Assembly (NCBI GenBank): GCA_046727955.1
Contig: JBKPDO010000023.1
Coordinates: forward strand, 1-11,157
DNA length: 11,157 bases
Source: DASVXQ01 sp046727955
Lineage (GTDB): Bacteria > Actinomycetota > CALGFH01
Direction of reading: 5' to 3'
Shown: piece by piece, positions 1 through 5,664 of the stretch
How the letters are laid out: each line of letters opens with the position of its first letter
Numbering within the stretch: position 1 is the first letter of the stretch
The notes under the pieces: generated by a model
What the model was told of the DNA's origin: nothing
Databases searched by the model: none
The model's input: the letters and a program-made list of their open reading frames with translations, nothing else
Translations under genes and position numbers: made by a program

Positions 1-2
1 CC

Positions 3-947
3 GTCGTGCTGCAGCTGGCCGCCGACGGCAGGCTGTCGCTGCAGGACACCGTCGAGCGGTGGCTGCCGAGGATCCTGCCCTACGGCGACCAGCTCACCAT
101 CCGCCGGCTGCTCAACCACACCAGCGGCGTGCCCGACTACGTGCCGACCGTCTACCAGACGTTGTACGGGTCCCGGTCGGGACGGTCCCGCGCATGGACC
201 CCGCGGGAGCTGGTCGCCTTGGTGGCCGGCCAGCCGCTGAGATTCCCGCCGGGCACGTCCTGGTCGTACGCCAACACCGGCTACATCCTGCTCGGCCTGA
301 TCGTGGAGGCAGCCACCGGCAGGACGCTCAGGCAGGAGCTGGCCCGGCGCATCCTCAAGCCGCTCGGGCTGCGCGGCACCCGGTTCCCGGTCAACTCTCC
401 TGGCATCCCGATGCCGAGGTCGCGCGGCTACAGCCTCCCGCAGGACGCGGGGGGGGAGGTGCTGCGCGGCCCGCTGCTGGACCTCACCGCCGAGAACCCC
501 TCGTGGGCCGGGGCGGCGGGCGCGCTGGTCTCCGATCTCGAGGACCTGACTCGCTTCTTCCGGGCGCTGCTGGGCGGCCTGCTGTTGCCACCCGAGCTGC
601 TGGCCCAGATGCTGACGACCGTCTCGTTCCCACCTGGTGCCGTCCCGCTCCCGCTCCTTGACCGTTATGGCCTGGGCCTCACGGAGGTGGACACGGCCGC
701 CGGGCGCCTGGTCGGCCACACGGGCGGGATCCCCGGCTTCCTGAGCATCGTCCTGAGCACGCCTGACGGGGGCCGGCAGCTCGCACTCGTGATCAACGCG
801 CTGTACGCCCCCGACCCCGTGTACGGCGCGTTCATCCAGGCGTTCCGGGAGCTCGGCACGCGGCTCCTGGTGCCGGTACCACCTTCGGGCACCGGCCGGG
901 CGCGCCGGACCGCGCAGGACTCCACCCCGAACGGCACCTCCGGGTGA
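3..947 (+). CDS. Serine hydrolase, class C beta-lactamase / D-Ala-D-Ala carboxypeptidase family (5' partial)
   Basis: Partial gene: the frame is open to the left window edge, so the true start and the catalytic SxxK motif, normally just before the visible VVLQLAADGRLSLQD segment, lie outside. The valine codons at 3 and 6 are internal, not starts. About 314 residues are visible. Seen: LLNHTSGVPDY (near residue 36), the second active-site motif as Tyr-Ala-Asn in SWSYANTGY (residue 88 counted from position 6), and the third motif as His-Thr-Gly-Gly (near 238). The order and spacing match the Streptomyces R61 DD-carboxypeptidase type, which uses Tyr-x-Asn and His-Thr-Gly. Such enzymes are usually exported and act on D-Ala-D-Ala peptides or other small amide or ester substrates; the actual substrate cannot be read from sequence. 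The C-terminal 25 residues are Pro/Gly/Arg-rich and probably unstructured. The reading frame is clean to the TGA at 945. The IS6 element begins 65 bp downstream without touching the gene. Confidence 0.9.
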   Translation, partial: VVLQLAADGRLSLQDTVERWLPRILPYGDQLTIRRLLNHTSGVPDYVPTVYQTLYGSRSGRSRAWTPRELVALVAGQPLRFPPGTSWSYANTGYILLGLIVEAATGRTLRQELARRILKPLGLRGTRFPVNSPGIPMPRSRGYSLPQDAGGEVLRGPLLDLTAENPSWAGAAGALVSDLEDLTRFFRALLGGLLLPPELLAQMLTTVSFPPGAVPLPLLDRYGLGLTEVDTAAGRLVGHTGGIPGFLSIVLSTPDGGRQLALVINALYAPDPVYGAFIQAFRELGTRLLVPVPPSGTGRARRTAQDSTPNGTSG

Positions 948-963
948 CGACCCGGTCGGCGCG

Positions 964-986
964 GTGGCCAGTGTGTGAGAGGCCAC
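964..986 (+). terminator. Possible stem-loop after the serine hydrolase gene
   Basis: Perfect 6-bp inverted repeat GTGGCC / GGCCAC around an 11-base loop, starting 17 bp after the hydrolase stop codon. There is no T-tract, so a classical intrinsic terminator is not shown. It is placed as expected for a 3' end hairpin in a GC-rich actinobacterium, but 6-bp stems are frequent by chance in such DNA. Confidence 0.25.
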
Positions 987-1012
987 GAGAACCGATCGGG
1001 AGGGATCCAGAT

Positions 1013-1028
1013 GGGCGCTGTTGCGTTG
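1013..1028 (+). repeat. Left terminal inverted repeat of the IS6 element
   Basis: GGGCGCTGTTGCGTTG matches the inward-read right end at 1819-1834 in 15 of 16 bases; the first 12 are identical. A possible alternative transposase start, ATG at 1011, would overlap this end. Confidence 0.85.
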
Positions 1029-1061
1029 GCTCCGGGCGCGTTGAGCAGCGAAGCTGGCGGT

Positions 1062-1777
1062 ATGAGAACTCGCCACCCTCACCCCGCTCCGGTTCCGCGG
1101 TCCGCCTTTGCCGGGTTCCGCTTCCCACCCGACGTGATTGTGCTCGCGGTGCGCTGGTACCTGCGCTTCGGCCTGTCCTACCGCGATGTCGAGGAGCTGT
1201 TGGTCGAACGCGTGTTGAGGTCGATCACGTCACCGTCTACCGCTGGGTGCTGCGGTTCACGCCGCTGCTGGCCGAGGCCGCCCGGCCCTGCCGCCATCTG
1301 GTCGGCAACCGCTGGTTCACCGACGAGACCTACGTGAAGGTCGCCGGCCGCTGGCGCTATGTCTACCGGGCGATCGACCAGTTCGGTCAGGTCATCGACG
1401 TGTTCGTCTCCCCGCGGCGCGACATCAAGGCAGCCCGACGGTTCTTCAAGCAGGCGATCGGCACGACCAAAGTGACCCCAGTCGAGGTCGTGACGGACCT
1501 GGCGGCGACGTACCCAGTGGTGTTGGAGGAGGTGCTGCCGGCGGCATGGCATCGCACCGATCGGTATGCCAACAACCGAGTCGAGGCAGATCACGGCCGG
1601 TTGAAGGCGCGGCTGCGACCGATGCGTGGGCTCAAACAGGATCGCAGCGCCAGGGTGATCATCGCCGGGCATGCGCTGGTACAGAACATTCGCCGCGGAC
1701 ACTATGAGCTGGGCGCTGACGAGCCGGCGAACCGGCGGGTGGCCGTCGCGTTCGACGAGCTGGCCACGGCGATGTGA
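1062..1777 (+). pseudogene. IS6-family transposase, broken by a single-base deletion
   Basis: Encodes the DDE transposase of the surrounding element. ATG 1062 opens MRTRHPHPAPVPRSAFAGFR, followed by the N-terminal helix-turn-helix LSYRDVEELLVER. The frame then has to change at 1212: restoring one G (CGC GGT GTT GAG) gives ELLVER-GVEVDHVTVYRWV, the usual family sequence, and the rest reads on to the TGA at 1775. The repaired protein would be 238 residues, normal for the family. Catalytic residues are visible downstream: Asp in WFTDETYVKV, Asp in VVTDLAATYP, and Glu in NNRVEADHGRLK, 28 residues after the second Asp, followed by LRPMRGLK. Because only one base is missing and the downstream part is well conserved, this is either a very recent mutation or a sequencing error. 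IS6 transposases are normally one uninterrupted frame, so programmed frameshifting is unlikely. Confidence 0.85.
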
Positions 1778-1818
1778 CTCGGCGGGAGGTTGGAGTTTCA
1801 GCATGCCCTGAGTCCACG

Positions 1819-1834
1819 CAATGCAACAGCGCCC
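1819..1834 (-). repeat. Right terminal inverted repeat of the IS6 element
   Basis: Read on the minus strand this is GGGCGCTGTTGCATTG, matching the left end at 1013-1028 with a single G/A difference at position 13. It lies 41 bp beyond the transposase stop codon. Confidence 0.85.
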
Positions 1835-2065
1835 TACTCGCACGGAGATAGTCAGAGCACCAGGTTCGCGGTTGTGCTGGAAGCGTTCAAGGCGTGATCA
1901 CCCCGTTGATCATCCGGACGATCTGAACGGTTCCTTCCCGACCCGACTGGATCGACGACGCTCGATGTGAGCAGGGCAGCTCCGACCAGAACCGACCGGG
2001 CCACGGTTCTGAGCCGCCTGCGGCTCTGGCGGCAACGACCCAACGCGGTGCCGCAGGACTTGGGG
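1835..2065. other. Intergenic region between IS6 and the nuclease-like gene
   Basis: About 230 bp with no reading frame that resembles a protein family in any of the six frames. The only structure I see is the pair of adjacent hairpins at 1987-2026, listed separately. The stretch next to the IS6 right end shows no IS remnant. Confidence 0.5.
1987..2026 (-). terminator. Two abutting hairpins 3' of the EEP-family gene
   Basis: Two inverted repeats share one base: CAGAACCG (1987-1994) with CGGTTCTG (2004-2011), a perfect 8-bp stem with a 9-base loop; and GAGCCG (2011-2016) with CGGCTC (2021-2026), a 6-bp stem with a 4-base loop. They lie 40-80 bp beyond the stop codon of the minus-strand gene at 2066, where a transcript end is expected. 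No run of T follows on either strand, so termination function is inferred from position only. Confidence 0.35.
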
Positions 2066-3109
2066 TCAGAGCTCGAAGGTGGCAACGACGGCGGCGTGGT
2101 CAGAGCCGGGCTCGTTGCGGCGGCTGTTGGGATCGTCCCCGATCGACGGCAGGGGCGTGGGGCTGCGGATCGTCTGGACCGCGGGGAGGTTGTCGGGGTT
2201 GACCAGGCGGTGGGTGGCGAAGATGTGATCGATCAGCTCGCGCCTGCCCTTGAAGACCCGGGTGAACCGCTGGTCGGCTGGCAGCAGCGGCGCGAGGTTC
2301 CACAGGCGAAACGCGTCATCGTGATCGGGACGCTCAAAGGCCGACCCGGGCGTGGGGTCGATCTCCGACCCGGATGGCCCGGCGACGATCTGGGTGGCGG
2401 CGGCGTCGGGCTCGTCGTTGAGATCACCGCAGCACACCACCGCGCGTTGCCTGCCCAACCCGACGGTGGGGTCGGCAGGGTCGGCGAGCAGCTGGTCCAG
2501 GTGCGCTCGGACGGTCATGGCTTCCCCGGTGTGCCGAAAGATCGCATAGCCGGCGTAGCGCAGCCGCTCCCCCTCGTCGTTGGGGGCGAACTGGGAGCCG
2601 CCCACCACGCCCTGCTTGCGGGCGTAGCTGATCAGCTTGCTCTTGAAGTGCGCCGTCACCACCGTGACCGCCGTGCCGTCGACCTCGACGGTGGCCGCAA
2701 GGGCGCTGCGCCCCATCTGCCGGGTCATCGACTCATCCACCCCTGGGTGGTCGGGTCGTCGAACACCTCGTCTTTGTCCTGCACCGCCCGGACCCCGTCG
2801 GGGAACGGCCCAACCACGCCGACCCCGGCCAGCGGGCGGGCCGACAGCAACGCCACCCGGATCCCGCGATCGTCGGGGTCGCCGGTAGCGGCGTGCGGCA
2901 GCGGGTGGGTGAGCGCCGCCTGGAGCCGCGCCAGCACGTCGTCGGGCCCGACCTCCCTGCAACGCCGCCACGTCCGGCGCCGCCTGGTCGATCACCGCCG
3001 CCAGGGAGGCGAGCTTTGCCTGGAACGCCGCCTGGGTGTCGGGTCCGGCGTCCTGGCCGGGGAGAAACAGGTTCTGGACGTTCCAGGTCATCACCCGCAC
3101 GCTGACCAT
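2066..3109 (-). CDS. Endonuclease/exonuclease/phosphatase (EEP) family protein with misframed middle segment
   Basis: A metal-dependent phosphoesterase of the EEP (DNase I-like) superfamily, which cleaves phosphodiester or phosphomonoester bonds; its substrate is unknown. The ATG at 3109 was chosen because MVSVRVMTWNVQNLF places the conserved motif directly at the N-terminus; an in-frame start at 3178 would add 23 residues without similarity. Visible signatures in the 347-residue product: Asn10 in TWNVQN, His154 in TAHFKSK, Asp229/Asn231 in CGDLNDEPDA, Asp-His at 294-295 in LIDHIF, and the final Ser-Asp-His at 334-336. No signal peptide or membrane segment is seen. Residues 52-123 are low-complexity Arg/Gly/Pro noise. 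In another frame the same DNA encodes a normal EEP middle (ARLQAALTHPLPHAATGDPD ... VRAVQDKDEVFDDPTTQG), and the catalytic Glu of ALQE is restored. So one extra C at 2955-2957 and one missing C at 2740-2743 (plus strand) compensate each other. As written the protein lacks its metal-binding Glu. The gene is divergent from the PspC gene. Confidence 0.85.
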   Translation of the reverse strand: MVSVRVMTWNVQNLFLPGQDAGPDTQAAFQAKLASLAAVIDQAAPDVAALQGGRARRRAGAAPGGAHPPAAARRYRRPRRSRDPGGVAVGPPAGRGRRGWAVPRRGPGGAGQRRGVRRPDHPGVDESMTRQMGRSALAATVEVDGTAVTVVTAHFKSKLISYARKQGVVGGSQFAPNDEGERLRYAGYAIFRHTGEAMTVRAHLDQLLADPADPTVGLGRQRAVVCCGDLNDEPDAAATQIVAGPSGSEIDPTPGSAFERPDHDDAFRLWNLAPLLPADQRFTRVFKGRRELIDHIFATHRLVNPDNLPAVQTIRSPTPLPSIGDDPNSRRNEPGSDHAAVVATFEL

Positions 3110-3468
3110 CCGCTGACCCCCATTCGGTTCACACCGACCGATAGCCATGCACACGTGGCTATGCCACAAGAATCTCACAATGCGCAGCTACCGCGGAGGG
3201 GAACGGGACGCCACGCGACGGGATCGCCTACGGCAGCCCGTGCCGGACACTCGGAGAAGGTCGCGGCTCGGCCGCCACGGCCTGCACATCCCAGGACCGC
3301 GACGCAGCGCCTAACTGCGGCACCTGCGGAGCCGCGCGACCTGCGAGAATGGGACAGCACGGCGGCGGCCGGCGATCCCCGGGGAAGGATGGGGCCACTC
3401 GCCAGGTACGCGGTCTAACGGAGACCGATCACCCCTGCCCGCAGGCACGCATCGCGAAAGGCGGCGCC
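3110..3468. other. Intergenic region between divergent EEP and PspC genes
   Basis: About 360 bp separating two genes transcribed away from each other, so it should hold a promoter for each. I could not pick out a convincing -10/-35 pair for either. No frame here looks like a protein. The notable structure is the inverted repeat ATAGCCA / TGGCTAT at 3141-3162 on the EEP side. On the other side GAAAGG (3456-3461) is the ribosome binding site of the PspC gene, 7 bases before its ATG. Confidence 0.5.
3141..3162 (-). promoter_or_regulatory. Inverted repeat upstream of the EEP gene (possible operator or leader hairpin)
   Basis: ATAGCCA (3141-3147) and TGGCTAT (3156-3162) form a perfect 7-bp inverted repeat around 8 bases, 32-53 bp upstream of the EEP start at 3109. 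Size and position suit a dimeric repressor site or a hairpin in the leader RNA. No binding protein can be named. Confidence 0.25.
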
Positions 3469-3696
3469 ATGGACCAGACCCGCAAGCTCTACCGCAGCCG
3501 AACCGACCGCAAGCTGGCCGGCGTGTGTGGCGGCCTGGCCCAGTACTTCAACACCGACGCGACGCTGATCCGGGTGCTGTTTGTCGTGCTGACCGTGCTC
3601 GGCGGCGCCGGCCCGCTGCTCTACCTGGCGATGTGGATCATTGTCCCCGACGAGCCGGCAGGCGCAGGGAACACCAGCGGCTCGGCCGAGGTGTAA
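3469..3696 (+). CDS. PspC-domain small membrane protein
   Basis: A 75-residue protein that is essentially one PspC domain. It has the characteristic opening KLYRSRTDRKLAGVCGGLAQ (from residue 6), then YFNTDATLIRV, and a hydrophobic stretch at about residues 33-59 ending in YLAMWIIVPDEP, which should form one long or hairpin membrane segment. A short polar Gly/Ser/Ala tail follows. PspC domains occur in phage-shock/envelope-stress proteins; in E. coli PspC works with PspB to relay membrane stress. Stand-alone 60-80 residue versions are common in Actinobacteria and are mostly uncharacterised, so a stress role here is inferred. Start: ATG 3469 has GAAAGG 7 bases upstream and begins right at the family motif, so further upstream in-frame starts are unlikely. 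No psp partner genes are adjacent. The ISL3 remnant begins about 36 bp after the stop codon. Confidence 0.9.
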   Translation: MDQTRKLYRSRTDRKLAGVCGGLAQYFNTDATLIRVLFVVLTVLGGAGPLLYLAMWIIVPDEPAGAGNTSGSAEV

Positions 3697-3732
3697 TCCA
3701 GTTGGGGCATGGATCAGATCGAGGCCGTAGGC

Positions 3733-3758
3733 GGCTCGTGATTCGAGTTCCTGGCCGG
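3733..3758 (+). repeat. Putative left inverted repeat of the ISL3 element
   Basis: Begins GGCTCGTGATTCGAGTTCCT. The five terminal bases GGCTC and an internal AGTTC are shared with the right end, but overall identity is only about half, so this is a positional guess supported by its place next to the transposase. Confidence 0.35.
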
Positions 3759-3759
3759 A

Positions 3760-4889
3760 GTGGTCTTGACGGCCACCTCGGGACCTGCTGGCTCACAGCG
3801 CATCACTTGGCCACGTTTGGGGACGCAGCGAGCAGGGAAGCGCAGGTTGCCACAGAGGGGCGTCTTCCAGCACCAGGCCTACCTGCACGCCCGCGTCCCA
3901 CGGGTCACCTGTCCCACCCACGGCACCCGGCAGGTGACGTTGCCGTGGGCGCGGCCGGGCAGTGGCTTCACGCTGCTGTTCGAGGCCCTGCTGATGGCGC
4001 TGCTGGCCGAGATGCCGGTCAAGGCCGTCGCCGAGCTGGTCGGCGAGCACGACACCCGGCTGTGGCGCCTGCTGCACCACCACGTCGAGGCGGCCCGCGC
4101 CACGGTGTCGATGGCCGAGGTCAGCCGGGTCGGGGTCGATGAGACCTCCGCCAAGCGCGGGCAGGACTACGTCTCGCTGTTCGTGGACCTGGACGCACCC
4201 AAGCCCAGGGTGCTGTTTGCCACCGAAGGCCGCGACCATTCGACCGTCGAGCGGTTCGCCACCGACCTGCAAGCCCACGGCGGCGACCCACTCCAGGTCC
4301 GGGACGTGTCGGCGGACATGAGCCCGGCGTTCGAGCGAGGTGTGCGGGCCAGCCTGCCCAGGGCGTACCTGACCTGGGACCGCTACCACCTGGCAAGCCA
4401 CGCGAGCAAGGTGGTCGACCAGGTGCGCCGCGCCGAGGCCAAGCAGCGGCCAGAGCTGAAGGGGACTCGCTATGTCTGGCTGAAGCGGCCCGAGCACCTG
4501 ACCGTCAAGCAGGCGGCCACGCTGGCGGGGCTCACCCCGGCGTCGGTGGGGCTTGGCACCGCGCGGGCGTACCGGTGGCGGCTGGCGTTCGACGCGTTCT
4601 TCGACCAGCCGGTCGAGCTGGCCGAGGCCTACCTCGAGCGCTGGTATGAGGGTGCGGTCCGCAGCCGCCTGCAACCGATCATCGACTTCGCCCACATGAT
4701 CGGCGAGCACTGGGAAGGAGTGCTGCGCTGGCACTGGAGCAGGATCAACAACGGGGTCCTGAAGGCATCAACTCACTCGTCCAAGCCAGCAAGCGGCGAG
4801 CTCGCGGCTACCGCAACAAGAAGAACCTGATCGCGATGATCTACCTGATCGCTGGTCGACTTGACTTCTCACCCACCCACACGAACTAG
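3760..4889 (+). pseudogene. ISL3-family transposase, frameshifted near the C-terminus
   Basis: DDE transposase of the ISL3 (IS204/IS1001/IS1096/IS1165) family. From residue 36 it is well conserved: FQHQAYLHARVPRV, CPTHGTRQVTLPW, then VGVDETS (Asp127), SADMSPAF (Asp186), TWDRYHL (Asp207), and SRINNGVL (ending at residue 334). After that the frame goes off and would end early at about 4830. Adding one G between 4761 and 4762 (CTG GAA GGC) restores the family C-terminus EGINSLVQASKRRARGYRNK and a stop at 4887. The missing base falls in the codon of Glu335, the probable third catalytic residue. The N-terminus is poor: where a CPxCG zinc-ribbon half is expected, the sequence reads WPRLGTQ, and the stretch before it has no recognisable similarity. 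So the copy may be eroded even if the frameshift is an error. The GTG start at 3760 is only the first one after an in-frame stop at 3739. Confidence 0.8.
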
Positions 4890-4898
4890 CAAAGAGCC
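4873..4898 (-). repeat. Right inverted repeat of the ISL3 element
   Basis: Read on the minus strand it begins GGCTCTTTGCTAGTTCGTGT, the sequence type expected at ISL3-family termini (GGCTC...). The restored transposase stop codon (4887-4889) lies inside it, a compact arrangement typical of insertion sequences. Confidence 0.65.
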
Positions 4899-5056
4899 AT
4901 AAGATGCGTCAACCGGAGCCCGCGGCCACCCGCTTTTCCATCAGACAGACGCAGGACGCCACCGTGGAGGCTCACCGAGATATGATGGAAAGCGGGATGT
5001 CTTCTGTCTATGGTCTGCTCCCGTCAATGTGAAGCACGCACAGGCATCACGGACAC
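4899..5056. other. Intergenic region between ISL3 and the probable immunity gene
   Basis: About 160 bp at the 3' side of both neighbouring genes. No coding frame with recognisable features. It contains the inverted repeat described at 4929-4996 and nothing else that I can identify. Confidence 0.45.
4929..4996. repeat. Imperfect long inverted repeat, 14-bp arms
   Basis: CCCGCTTTTCCATCA (4929-4943) pairs with TGATGGAAAGCGGG (4983-4996); the only difference is one extra T in the left arm. The loop is about 40 bases. No T-tract follows on either strand, so it is not a standard terminator. It could be a minimal mobile-element remnant, a recombination site at the end of the toxin-immunity cassette, or a transcript-stabilising hairpin for the minus-strand operon. 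Confidence 0.55.
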
Positions 5057-5401
5057 TTAGTGGAAGCCGTCTTGCTGCCCCGTCGTCTTCTGAAGAGCTT
5101 GTTCGATGGACCAACGAAGATTCGATTCGCAACTGCCCAATGTCGCAGTCTCTGCAAGTGCCTCCATAAAGGCGTCGTCCGGATAGCCAGCAGTAGCCTT
5201 TCCGGCCGCGCGCAACTGGGTTGTCACCACCATGAGCATCTCGTTGTGGCACCGAAGCCGGACAAGAGCCCGATCGGGCTTATTGCCAGCTTCTACGTAC
5301 TCTCCTCGAGCCCCTACAGTCAGCCAATACGCAAGTTCCACCAGGAACTGTTCTCGATGCTCCGAGGCCAAGCGACCTATCGACTGTTCACGAATTGTCA
5401 T
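5057..5401 (-). CDS. Probable immunity protein for the Rhs C-terminal toxin
   Basis: A 114-residue protein of unknown family, with no signal peptide and no membrane segment, so cytoplasmic. It appears mostly helical: REQFLVELAYWLTVGARGEY near residues 18-37, an RLRCHNEMLMVVTTQLRA helix, then GYPDDAFMEALAETA and a final SNLRWSIEQALQKTT helix. I recall similar small proteins (ARGxY ... FNE/HNE ... YPDD) beside predicted toxins or GNTR-motif proteins in other bacteria, but could not check this. It begins 14 bp after the Rhs stop codon on the same strand, so the two are almost surely co-transcribed. That order, size and position are the hallmark of a polymorphic-toxin immunity gene. Start: an ATG at 5401 directly follows an in-frame GTG at 5404; the ATG has the better spacing to GAGG (5409-5412). 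Its GC content is about 56% by hand counts of three lines, well below the Rhs core, which suggests it moved together with the toxin tip. Confidence 0.75.
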   Translation of the reverse strand: MTIREQSIGRLASEHREQFLVELAYWLTVGARGEYVEAGNKPDRALVRLRCHNEMLMVVTTQLRAAGKATAGYPDDAFMEALAETATLGSCESNLRWSIEQALQKTTGQQDGFH

Positions 5402-5408
5402 CACTGTT

Positions 5409-5412
5409 CCTC
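5409..5412 (-). promoter_or_regulatory. Ribosome binding site of the probable immunity gene
   Basis: GAGG in TGAGGAACAGTGATG on the minus strand lies 7 bases before ATG 5401 and 4 before GTG 5404, favouring the ATG. It sits in the 14-bp gap right after the Rhs stop, which would give efficient initiation by ribosomes ending on the toxin. Confidence 0.7.
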
Positions 5413-5415
5413 ATA

Positions 5416-5664
5416 TCAGGGATACGGGTCGCCAGGAAGCGGGTCACTGCGGTAAAGCGTTCTCGGTAGACTGTTCACGTCGTAGCCGCGCTGCTGCAGA
5501 ACGTAGATACGGGTGTTACCCTGCATGATCGTTCCATCCGCCTTCACCAAGAGCGGCTCCTGCGCACCAGGCCTGAGCGACGAGACAATGCCCTCCGTAG
5601 TCTGCTCCCCCCAGTATTTTAACGAGCTTGCCCGCAACGAAGTTTCGGGATGCAACAGCTTCAG
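5416..5664 (-). other. C-terminal tip of the Rhs protein: candidate toxin domain with ParB/Srx-like GNTR motif
   Basis: The last 82 residues form a compact globular domain: LKLLHPETSLRASSLKYW, then TTEGIVSSLRPG, LLVKADGTIMQGNTRIYVL, and QQRGYDVNSLPRTLYRSD. The strand-turn segment (substrate-type L-V-K-x-D-G, then G-N-T-R at 5509-5520, then a helix) resembles the ParB/sulfiredoxin-like fold, where a G-x-x-R or GNHR motif binds a nucleotide phosphate. Members of that fold include nucleases and ATPases. If the resemblance is real, the tip could be a nucleotide-using or nuclease toxin, but no catalytic activity can be proven from sequence. GC here is about 60%, versus about 70% in the core, as expected for an exchanged tip. 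Confidence 0.6.

Larger units (their letters stand above)
1013..1834 (+). mobile_element. IS6-family insertion sequence, 822 bp
   Basis: The ends are defined by terminal inverted repeats GGGCGCTGTTGCGTTG (left) and GGGCGCTGTTGCATTG (right, read inward), 15 of 16 identical. The G(G/T)-CTGTTGC core is the typical IS6-family end. Between them lies one transposase gene filling most of the element, and the 822 bp length fits the family (about 0.8 kb). The eight bases on each side (1005-1012 and 1835-1842) do not match, so no target duplication is visible. That is common for IS6 elements, which move by replicative cointegrate formation and then recombine. The transposase carries one frameshift, so as written this copy is not autonomous. 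Confidence 0.88.
3733..4898 (+). mobile_element. ISL3-family insertion sequence, probably defective
   Basis: The right end is well marked: 4873-4898, read inward, begins GGCTCTTTGCTAGTTCGTGT, a typical ISL3-type end, and it overlaps the restored transposase stop codon. The left end is less certain. GGCTCGTGATTCGAGTTCCT at 3733 shares the first five bases and about 11 of 22 positions with the right end, and sits just before the transposase. The eight bases outside (3725-3732 and 4899-4906) do not match, so no target duplication is seen. At about 1,166 bp it is slightly short for the family, consistent with loss inside the N-terminal coding part. The left boundary could be wrong by tens of bases. 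Confidence 0.7.

Noticed and set aside
1200..1225. Programmed ribosomal frameshift in the IS6 transposase
   Set aside because: No slippery heptamer is present, IS6 transposases are normally a single frame, and one restored base gives perfect continuity. Mutation or sequencing error is simpler.
1178..1843. A 221-codon minus-strand frame across IS6
   Set aside because: Shadow of the transposase; no motif, and it runs through the right inverted repeat.
1967..3418. A 483-codon plus-strand frame over the EEP-family gene
   Set aside because: It is antisense to a gene with clear catalytic motifs, and its translation is low-complexity Gly/Arg/Val without any recognisable domain.
4929..4996. Intrinsic terminator for the immunity or ISL3 transcript
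   Set aside because: The loop of about 40 bases is too large and no T-tract follows on either strand; kept only as an inverted repeat.
4941..5252. A 103-codon minus-strand frame overlapping the immunity gene
   Set aside because: It overlaps the better-supported gene by about 200 bp in another frame, and its start lies inside that gene with no good ribosome binding site.
5060..5455. Plus-strand frames of 98-131 codons over the immunity gene
   Set aside because: The translations have no domain-like pattern, while the minus strand has a strong ribosome binding site, tight coupling to the Rhs gene and a helical, compositionally normal product.
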